A program made the translations under genes and the position numbers. A model generated the notes under the pieces. That model saw only the letters and a list, made by a program, of their open reading frames with translations, did no database searches and was not told the DNA's origin. Source: Solobacterium sp. (GTDB lineage: Bacteria; Bacillota_I; Bacilli_A; Erysipelotrichales; Erysipelotrichaceae). Taken from it: a stretch of 6,742 nt of DNA. Positions 1 to 4,692 of the stretch are shown piece after piece. The stretch is taken from the NCBI GenBank assembly GCA_016280695.1, contig JAEEHG010000206.1:1-6742 (forward strand), given 5' to 3'. Numbering within the stretch: position 1 is the stretch's first letter; every line of letters begins with the position of its first letter.

Positions 1-357
1 GAGGTTCAGGAAGTCCTTCGGGTTGCGGCTGGACACCGGGTACATGGTCTTGTCCGGGAATGTCATCGCGTTCAGGAAGGTTTTCATGGAACTCTTGAGC
101 AGGTTGACAAACGGTTCCCTGACGGGATACTTCCGGGAGCCGTTCAGTACCGAGTGTTCCAGGATATGGAAGACACCCGTATCATCTTCCGGGGTTGTCT
201 TGAACGTCACCGCGAAGGTCTTGTTTTCCTCATCCCGCTTCAGCCAGATGATTTTCGTGCCGGTCTGTTCAAAAGTCATTTCGATCAGCGTGCCGTCACA
301 GTCCCGGACCGGGCGCACCCGGTCAGTCCGGAATCCTTTTACATTGATTTCTGTCAT
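1..357 (-). CDS. M16C (PreP/Cym1-like) zinc metallopeptidase, N-terminal fragment cut by window edge
   Basis: The first 119 codons are visible and the gene runs off the left edge. Residues 64-68 read HILEH, the inverted zinc motif HxxEH of M16 peptidases, with the two His as zinc ligands and Glu as the general base. The following SVLNGS, YPVREPF, LLKSSMKTFLNAMTFPDKT and YPVSS blocks match the N-terminal catalytic domain of the presequence-protease subfamily (M16C). Members are about 950-1000 residues and degrade peptides inside a closed chamber; in bacteria they are usually cytosolic. The ATG at 355-357 is preceded by an AGGA site that overlaps the stop of the upstream gene, so translation is probably coupled to it. 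Only the N-terminal part can be judged, but the family call is firm. The natural peptide substrates in bacteria cannot be inferred here. Confidence 0.93.
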   Translation of the reverse strand, partial: MTEINVKGFRTDRVRPVRDCDGTLIEMTFEQTGTKIIWLKRDEENKTFAVTFKTTPEDDTGVFHILEHSVLNGSRKYPVREPFVNLLKSSMKTFLNAMTFPDKTMYPVSSRNPKDFLNL

Positions 358-365
358 ATTCTTCC

Positions 366-773
366 TCACAATTTCCACACTACCGGGTCAGTCCGGTAGG
401 AACTTACAATTGCTTCGCCGCTGTCAAACCAGAACGCCGCATCCTCGGACGTGCTGTCCTGGTTGTACTTTGCCGCAAAACCCGGATAATCCGCCGCGAT
501 GGCTTCCAGGGCTTCCGGCCGGGGATCGTATTTCAGGGTGCCGATCACGTGGATCCAGGTGCCGTCTTTGCCCATGACGGCAATCTCGGCATGCGGGTTC
601 ACGCTCAGCTGCGCAAAAACATCCTTCTTTTTCCCGGTCAGGATATAGAGCCGGTTTTCGAAGACCTTGACGGTGCTGAACGGCCGCACACACGGCCGAT
701 CTCCGTCCACGGTCGCCAGATAGTAGATATCGGCCTCTTTCAGGTACCGGTATACTTTTTCCACATCACTCAT
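366..773 (-). CDS. Pyridoxamine-5'-phosphate-oxidase-fold flavin protein, 135 aa
   Basis: This is a small split-barrel protein. The segment at residues 18-33 (YYLATVDGDRPCVRPF) is the usual first strands of the FMN-binding split barrel, and TGKKKDVFAQL at 46-56 followed by NPHAEIAV at 59-66 is the common second block of stand-alone family members. Such proteins bind FMN or F420-like flavins and act as small reductases or oxidases; the true substrate is usually unknown, and real PdxH synthesis of PLP is unlikely at this length. I chose the ATG at 771-773 because an AGGAG lies 10 bases upstream. An in-frame ATG 24 bases further up (795-797) overlaps the candidate -10 box and lacks a good site. 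Eight bases separate its stop from the M16 peptidase start, indicating one operon. The family is confident, the function is not. Confidence 0.88.
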   Translation of the reverse strand: MSDVEKVYRYLKEADIYYLATVDGDRPCVRPFSTVKVFENRLYILTGKKKDVFAQLSVNPHAEIAVMGKDGTWIHVIGTLKYDPRPEALEAIAADYPGFAAKYNQDSTSEDAAFWFDSGEAIVSSYRTDPVVWKL

Positions 774-795
774 ATCAGTTTTACTCCTGCCCAAC

Positions 796-801
796 ATTAT
801 A
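796..801 (-). promoter_or_regulatory. Candidate -10 box for the flavin protein / M16 peptidase unit
   Basis: On the minus strand the bases read TATAAT, a perfect sigma-70/A -10 box, about 23 bases upstream of the chosen start. It sits just after the terminator of the preceding gene. I see no convincing -35 at 16-18 bases, because that position falls inside the terminator stem. The predicted transcript would begin around 789, almost at the ribosome binding site, giving a very short leader. Confidence 0.35.
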
Positions 802-810
802 CTATCCGCA

Positions 811-837
811 AAAGAAAAATACCGCTGATGCGGTATT
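811..837 (-). terminator. Intrinsic terminator after the patatin-like gene
   Basis: The 8-bp perfect stem AATACCGC/GCGGTATT (818-825 with 830-837) closes a 4-base loop. On the minus strand it is followed by a T-rich tail, TTTTCTTT. The stem overlaps the TAA stop codon (836-838) of the patatin-like gene, so the terminator begins inside the last codon. The plus-strand side has no comparable T-run, which fixes the direction. Confidence 0.8.
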
Positions 838-1687
838 ATTCCCCTTTCAGGAATGTCCTGATGGCAGCGGCATCCCGGTATCCCTTGGCATACATGAGCT
901 CAATCTGCTCATAGTCCTTGGTCAGCGTGCTCATCCCGCCGATGTCATCCGGCGCCAGGATCAGCACCTTTCCCATCTTTTCGTATGCCTTGGCCAGTTC
1001 GACCTGCAGGTTGTAGAGGGTGCCTCTATGGGCCAGGGCCCTGGCTGCCTTCGGGTAACGGTACTTCAGGAATTCTGCCATTTTCTCATCCCGGGCCGTA
1101 GGCCGGATGAAATCCCTCGGCCTGGTCAGGATGAGGACCACCTTGTCACAGCCCAGCTCAAAGGCTTTTTCGAGCGGGATCGGGTCAGAGATCCCGCCAT
1201 CATAGTAGTGCCCGCCCCGGTACGGGTACGGCCGGTTGACCAGCGGCACGCAGCTCGAACACATTGACGCTTCATAGTGGTCCGGCCCGATATCGTCCGC
1301 GGTAAAGTAGACCGGTTTCCCGGTGTCCGCGTCCGTAGCCACGATCAGGAGGGTGCGGCCGGCGGCGTTCTTCCGCATCGCTTCATAGTCAAAGGGGCAT
1401 TCGCCGTCATGGGCCGACAGTTTCCCGTACAGATAGTCCAGGTTCACATAGCTGCCGTTCTTCAGGAAATTGGTCATGCTCATGGCCTCCGGCCGGAACA
1501 TGTATTCGGAATAGAACCGGTAAGGACGCCCTTTCTGGCCTGCCAGAAAGTTTGACGTATTGGCCGAACCGGCAGAGACGCCGATCAGGCAGTCAAAACT
1601 GATCCCCTCATCAAGACAGTAATCAAATATGCCTGCCCCGTAGACGGCCCGTTCCCCGCCGCCGACATCAATTACACCTATCATCAT
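836..1687 (-). CDS. Patatin-like phospholipase (YjjU-type), 283 aa
   Basis: A patatin-fold serine acyl hydrolase, expected to cleave acyl ester bonds of phospholipids or other lipids. The catalytic dyad is visible: the nucleophile elbow GVSAG at residues 36-40 (Ser38) and Asp163 in DGG at 163-165. The glycine-rich oxyanion loop is GGGERAVYGAG at 9-19. The C-terminal part (about 200-280, with HRGTLYN and a long helix then LAPDD) resembles the C-terminal extension of the bacterial YjjU-like group. There is no signal peptide, so it is probably cytosolic or peripheral to the inner membrane face. The first ATG has a GGAG 7 bases upstream; a second ATG directly follows it. It is a single-gene unit between two terminators. 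A weak TATGAT at 1706-1711 could be its -10. Oddity: the oxyanion loop has Ala14 where most relatives have Gly after Arg. The physiological lipid is unknown. Confidence 0.92.
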   Translation of the reverse strand: MMIGVIDVGGGERAVYGAGIFDYCLDEGISFDCLIGVSAGSANTSNFLAGQKGRPYRFYSEYMFRPEAMSMTNFLKNGSYVNLDYLYGKLSAHDGECPFDYEAMRKNAAGRTLLIVATDADTGKPVYFTADDIGPDHYEASMCSSCVPLVNRPYPYRGGHYYDGGISDPIPLEKAFELGCDKVVLILTRPRDFIRPTARDEKMAEFLKYRYPKAARALAHRGTLYNLQVELAKAYEKMGKVLILAPDDIGGMSTLTKDYEQIELMYAKGYRDAAAIRTFLKGE

Positions 1688-1734
1688 TCATCATCTCCGT
1701 TTCTAATCATATACTCTTTTCCTGTTCCGGGCAT

Positions 1735-1772
1735 AAAAAAAGCAGTGCTCCCGTCCCGGGTACACTGCTTTT
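1735..1772 (-). terminator. Intrinsic terminator after the D-cysteine desulfhydrase-family gene
   Basis: The stem AGCAGTG/CACTGCT (1741-1747 with 1763-1769) can be extended by three A-T pairs. The 15-base loop itself contains CCCG/CGGG pairing. On the minus strand the stem is followed by seven T (1735-1741). It lies 11 bases past the stop codon. The plus-strand side also ends in TTTT, so weak activity in the other direction is possible, although no plus-strand gene feeds it. Confidence 0.88.
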
Positions 1773-1782
1773 CTGTTCAGGT

Positions 1783-2802
1783 TCAGATTTCTGTAATGCT
1801 GCAGTTGTCGAAGAGTTCCTGCTGCATGTCATCAAGGTGTTCCTTGGTCCAGACAGCCATCGCGCCGCCGGTGTGCAGGAAGATCGTGTCACCGTCAATG
1901 ATGCCCTTGTCGACCATATCCAGGAAGCCGCGCAGGGTCTTGCCGGTATAGGTCGGGTCAGAGATGATGCCTTCCTCACGGGCCAGTTCGAACATTGCTG
2001 CTCTGGTCAGCGGATCCGGCTTGTTGTAGGCTTCACCGGCATACGGTGCATCTTCCGGGCCTTCCATGACGCAGATATCATCCGCGGTGATCTTGAAGCC
2101 GAGGTCATAGAAATCAGAGAGTTTGTTGACGAATTCAACAGCGCCGGCAACTTTGTCGCCCGGGGAAACCGGGACACCGATGACCTTGAACGGAGCCTTG
2201 AAGTAGTGGACACCGGCATTCAGGCCGCCGAATGTACCAAGCGAACCGACTGTCGCAATCAGATACTTCGGATGGATATCCATCGCTTCGCACTGATCCA
2301 TGATTTCCTTGACTGCCATGATATAACCGGCTGCGCCGATCATAGTTGAACCGCCGGTCGGCAGGTCATAGACCTTGTCACCCTGGGCTTCATACTTGGC
2401 AATGACTTCCTTTGCAGCCTTATCACGGTCAGCAGAGAAATAGAGATCCGTTCCCATCATCGCATCAAGTGTCAGGTTGCCGGACAGATACTTCGGAGCT
2501 TCGCCGCCGAGCACGAGGATCGGCTTCATGCCGCAGTGAATGGCAGCTGCGACTGTGGTACGGCCATGATTGGTCTGCGGGCCGCCGTATGTCAGCATCG
2601 CTGTGCAGCCCTGCTCGAGCGCATCAGCCATGACATATTCAAGCTTGCGGGTCTTGTTGCCGCCGAAAGCCGGACCGGTTGCGTCATCGCGCTTGATCCA
2701 CATCTTGATCTTGTTGCCGTGCTTGGCAGCCAGATGCGGCATTTCCTGCAGAGGGGTCGGATACTCGCCGAGTTTGACTTTCTTCAGTTCTTCCAGTTTC
2801 AT
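1783..2802 (-). CDS. PLP-dependent D-cysteine desulfhydrase / ACC deaminase family protein, 339 aa
   Basis: A fold-type II PLP enzyme of the family that includes D-cysteine desulfhydrase (D-cysteine to pyruvate, sulfide and ammonia) and 1-aminocyclopropane-1-carboxylate deaminase. Lys50 in GGNKTRKLEY (47-56) is the expected Schiff-base lysine. TVGSLGTFGGL (184-194) is the glycine-rich PLP phosphate loop. DPTYTGK (282-288) and HTGG (310-313) are family blocks near the C-terminus. The length is normal and there is no signal peptide, so it is cytosolic. The ATG at 2800-2802 has an AAGGGA about 7 bases upstream. It stands alone between terminators. Where family members carry Ser in QSN, this protein has Thr77 in PQTNHGR, so substrate preference is open. 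D-cysteine or another D-amino acid is likelier than ACC in an anaerobe (inference), so dcyD is plausible but not assigned. Confidence 0.9.
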   Translation of the reverse strand: MKLEELKKVKLGEYPTPLQEMPHLAAKHGNKIKMWIKRDDATGPAFGGNKTRKLEYVMADALEQGCTAMLTYGGPQTNHGRTTVAAAIHCGMKPILVLGGEAPKYLSGNLTLDAMMGTDLYFSADRDKAAKEVIAKYEAQGDKVYDLPTGGSTMIGAAGYIMAVKEIMDQCEAMDIHPKYLIATVGSLGTFGGLNAGVHYFKAPFKVIGVPVSPGDKVAGAVEFVNKLSDFYDLGFKITADDICVMEGPEDAPYAGEAYNKPDPLTRAAMFELAREEGIISDPTYTGKTLRGFLDMVDKGIIDGDTIFLHTGGAMAVWTKEHLDDMQQELFDNCSITEI

Positions 2803-2824
2803 TCAATTATCCCTTCTTTCCTGT

Positions 2825-2879
2825 AAAAATGCGCCCGCTGCATGCTCCTGCATATGGGCTGTCATGAGCCGGACGCATT
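2825..2879 (-). promoter_or_regulatory. Leader hairpin with T-run upstream of the PLP enzyme gene (possible attenuator)
   Basis: On the minus strand the arm AATGCGTCCG (2870-2879) pairs with CGGGCGCATT (2828-2837) over 10 bp, with a single G-U pair. It is followed at once by five T (2825-2829) and then, about 10 bases later, by the ribosome binding site. Inside, two folds compete: a three-way junction with GGCT/AGCC and ATGC/GCAT hairpins, or one longer imperfect stem using CATG/CATG. It has terminator form, yet the upstream gene already has its own terminator at 2941-2971. It may therefore be a 5'-leader element of this gene. It matches no riboswitch class I can recognise. Confidence 0.5.
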
Positions 2880-2881
2880 AA

Positions 2882-2907
2882 ACTATAATTTAATTGTAAG
2901 CCCTTAC
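2882..2907 (-). promoter_or_regulatory. AT-rich candidate promoter and inverted repeat of the PLP enzyme gene
   Basis: Between the upstream terminator and the leader hairpin the minus strand is AT-rich. It holds two -10-like boxes, TATAGT (2882-2887) and TACAAT (2893-2898). The second overlaps a 12-base inverted repeat GTAAGGGCTTAC (2896-2907), a possible operator. No clear -35 is found at the right spacing for either. Only the TACAAT box would put the whole leader hairpin in the transcript. Confidence 0.3.
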
Positions 2908-2940
2908 TTTAAAATTGAACAGGGCAAAATTAGCCCGGTA

Positions 2941-2971
2941 ATAATAAAATCGGCAGGGTTCCCTGCCGGTT
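2941..2971 (-). terminator. Intrinsic terminator ending the activase / methyltransferase / helical-repeat operon
   Basis: The stem CGGCAGGG/CCCTGCCG (2951-2958 with 2961-2968) is perfectly complementary; two or four central bases form the loop in practice. On the minus strand it is followed by ATTTTATTATT. It begins about 10 bases past the stop of the helical repeat protein. No hairpin lies between the three upstream genes, so it is the natural end of that operon. Confidence 0.85.
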
Positions 2972-2978
2972 TATTCTG

Positions 2979-3443
2979 TCAGTCTTTCTTCAGTTTGTCT
3001 TTGAGTTCATCCTTGGCAAGATCCGCCTGGACGGCAAGATTTTCCACCTTATCCAGGGCGGCCTGTTTGGCGTTGTCCGCCGCGGCTGCGACCTTGTCCT
3101 TCCCGTCTGCCAGCTTGTCCGCCAGTTCGTCCTTCAGCAGGTCTGCCTTCACCCCGGCTTCCTCCACCTTTTCCTTCATGGCGTTCTTTGCGCTTTCGGC
3201 GGCAGCACCCAGTTTCTCCTTGCCTTCATTGACCTTGGCGGCTGCGGCTTCCCTGATCTTCTCACCGGTTTCCTCTGCCTTTTCCTTTACGGCGTTTTTC
3301 GCGTTCTCGGCAGCGGCACTCAGTTTCTCCTTGCCTTCATTGACCTTGGCAGCTGCGGCTTCCTTCATCTTTTCACCGGCCGCTTCCGCTTTTTCCTGCA
3401 GGCCTTCCTTCATGTCATTGAATTTATCCTTGAAGAATGTCAT
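2979..3443 (-). CDS. Ala/Lys/Glu-rich helical repeat protein (LEA- or apolipoprotein-like), 154 aa
   Basis: No enzyme family is recognised. The protein contains no Cys, Pro, Trp, His or Tyr, and consists almost entirely of Ala, Lys, Glu and Asp. It should form long amphipathic helices or be partly disordered. Residues 17-53 and 54-90 are near-identical 37-residue repeats (EAAAAKVNEGKEKL shared exactly); a third diverged copy starts at 91 and a shorter one near 132. The units read as loose 11-residue steps, as in group 3 LEA proteins and apolipoprotein-like repeats. There is no signal peptide or membrane segment; Phe3, Phe4 and Phe8 at the N-terminus are the only aromatics. An AAGGAGG 8 bases before the ATG predicts strong translation. 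The gene starts 31 bases after the methyltransferase stop with no terminator between, so co-transcription is likely. A stress-protective or scaffold role would be a guess. Confidence 0.82.
   Translation of the reverse strand: MTFFKDKFNDMKEGLQEKAEAAGEKMKEAAAAKVNEGKEKLSAAAENAKNAVKEKAEETGEKIREAAAAKVNEGKEKLGAAAESAKNAMKEKVEEAGVKADLLKDELADKLADGKDKVAAAADNAKQAALDKVENLAVQADLAKDELKDKLKKD
3174..3395 (-). repeat. Two tandem 111-base coding repeats in the helical repeat gene
   Basis: Units 3174-3284 and 3285-3395 each encode 37 residues. At DNA level they share an uninterrupted identical block of 29 bases (3211-3239 and 3322-3350) and near-identity on both sides. The DNA identity goes beyond what protein conservation needs, which points to a fairly recent in-frame duplication. 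The copy after them (toward 2979) has diverged. Confidence 0.85.
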
Positions 3444-3474
3444 TATGATCGCCTCCTTGCATGATCCTCTGTCA

Positions 3475-4692
3475 TCAGTATATCAGACCGTACTTCTCAC
3501 TGAGCGGTTTCAGTGCGGTTTCGGAAAGATTTCCCTCATACAGCGCCCGGCCCTGGTAAAGACGCAATGCCTGCTCCAGCAGTTCGGCGTCATCGCACAC
3601 CAGGCAGAGCGGCTTGGAAATCATATACTGGCAGTCCGCAAAGTTATCCAGTTCATCCTCGCTGCGGATGGCAATCGCCAGCAGTTCATCATCGCTTTCC
3701 AGTTCTTCTTCCAGGTCGTCCTCGAGGTCATCCCCGCAGTCCAGGACTTTCCCGGTGGCGGTACCCGGATCCAGGAAGAACAGCTCTTTTTCCGTGGCAC
3801 ACGGCAGCAGCCCGTTGTCCGTCGGTTCCGGCTTTTTGATCTCAACATGTTCCAGCTTTTCCTTTATCGCCGCAATGTGTTCCGCTGCTGTGCCGCAGCA
3901 GCCGCCATAGATCATGACCCCGGCTTCCGCCATGGCTTCGATATTGGCCGCGTATTCCTCCGGCGGGCAGTTGTATACGGTCTTGCCGTTGACCAGTTCC
4001 GGAACCCCGGCGTTGGCCTTGGCAATTAACGGCACCCGGGCAATTTCCTTCAGCCGTTTCAGCTGCGGGACCATCTGGTCCGGGCCAACCGAGCAGTTCA
4101 TGCCGAACGCGTCACAGCCCATGCCCTGCATGATCTGCAGCACTGCCGCGATATCACAGCCGGTCAGGGTCCGGCCGTTTTCATCACAGGTAAACGACAC
4201 GAATGCCGGCTTGTCGCTGACATCCCGGACCGCCAGCAGCGCCGCCCGGGCTTCGGCCACGGTCATCATCGTCTCAATTACAAACAGATCCACCCCGGCT
4301 TTTTCCAGAGCCGCAGCCTGTTCACGGTAAATATCATAGAACTCCTCGAACGTCTTGTTTCCAAGCGGATACAGGAACTGGCCGGTCGGGCTCATGTCCC
4401 CGGCAACCAGGGCCTTCCCGCCGGCTGCCTCCTTGGACAGTGCCGCCAGTTTCAGGTTATACTCCTCAACTTTGTTGAAGATGTGGTTCGCTTCCAGCTT
4501 CACCCGGTTGGCGCCGAAGGTTGGGGTATACAGCACCTGTGAGCCGGCAGCGACATAGCCTTTCTGAATGTTGACAATGACATCCGGGTTCTCCAGTGTC
4601 CATTTTTCCGAACAGACACCGGCCGGCATGCCGTGCTTCTGCAGCTCTGTTCCGGTTGCCGCATCCATCAATAAGGGAAATCTTACTTCCAT
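3475..4692 (-). CDS. Homocysteine S-methyltransferase-domain protein with degenerate C-terminal extension, 405 aa
   Basis: Residues 1-285 form a homocysteine-binding zinc methyltransferase barrel like the first module of cobalamin-dependent methionine synthase. The start MDAATGTELQ (9-18), TPTFGANR (56-63), NCS with Cys200, and GGCCGT with Cys265 and Cys266 give the three zinc ligands that activate the homocysteine thiol. The product would be methionine, with methyl drawn from a corrinoid protein or another methyl donor. Residues 300-405 are extra: a very acidic stretch (321-336), then a piece reading PLCLVCDDAELLEQALRLYQGR and KPLSEKYG. It looks like a remnant of the pterin-binding domain of MetH. 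The ATG at 4690-4692 follows GAGGAGG, and its first 10 bases overlap the end of the activase gene, so the two are coupled. A longer frame reaching 4776 lacks a site and lies wholly inside the activase gene. Cobalamin-binding and AdoMet-reactivation modules are absent. Confidence 0.9.
   Translation of the reverse strand: MEVRFPLLMDAATGTELQKHGMPAGVCSEKWTLENPDVIVNIQKGYVAAGSQVLYTPTFGANRVKLEANHIFNKVEEYNLKLAALSKEAAGGKALVAGDMSPTGQFLYPLGNKTFEEFYDIYREQAAALEKAGVDLFVIETMMTVAEARAALLAVRDVSDKPAFVSFTCDENGRTLTGCDIAAVLQIMQGMGCDAFGMNCSVGPDQMVPQLKRLKEIARVPLIAKANAGVPELVNGKTVYNCPPEEYAANIEAMAEAGVMIYGGCCGTAAEHIAAIKEKLEHVEIKKPEPTDNGLLPCATEKELFFLDPGTATGKVLDCGDDLEDDLEEELESDDELLAIAIRSEDELDNFADCQYMISKPLCLVCDDAELLEQALRLYQGRALYEGNLSETALKPLSEKYGLIY

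Noticed and set aside
774..797. Upstream ATG of the flavin protein (8 extra codons)
   Set aside because: It overlaps the candidate TATAAT box and has no ribosome binding site, whereas the ATG at 771-773 has AGGAG 10 bases before it.
2825..2879. Known riboswitch class upstream of the PLP enzyme
   Set aside because: I compared by eye with the conserved cores of TPP, SAM, SAH, glycine, THF, cobalamin and guanidine riboswitches and found no convincing match, so only a generic leader hairpin is claimed.
2884..2889. Plus-strand TATAAT as a promoter
   Set aside because: No -35 lies at suitable spacing and no plausible plus-strand gene follows; it is a chance match in AT-rich DNA.
2842..4029. Long open frame on the plus strand (395 codons)
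   Set aside because: It lies opposite the helical repeat and methyltransferase genes. Its translation is low-complexity Ser/Ala/Phe antisense of the Lys/Glu/Ala repeats, with no recognisable domain and no convincing ribosome binding site.
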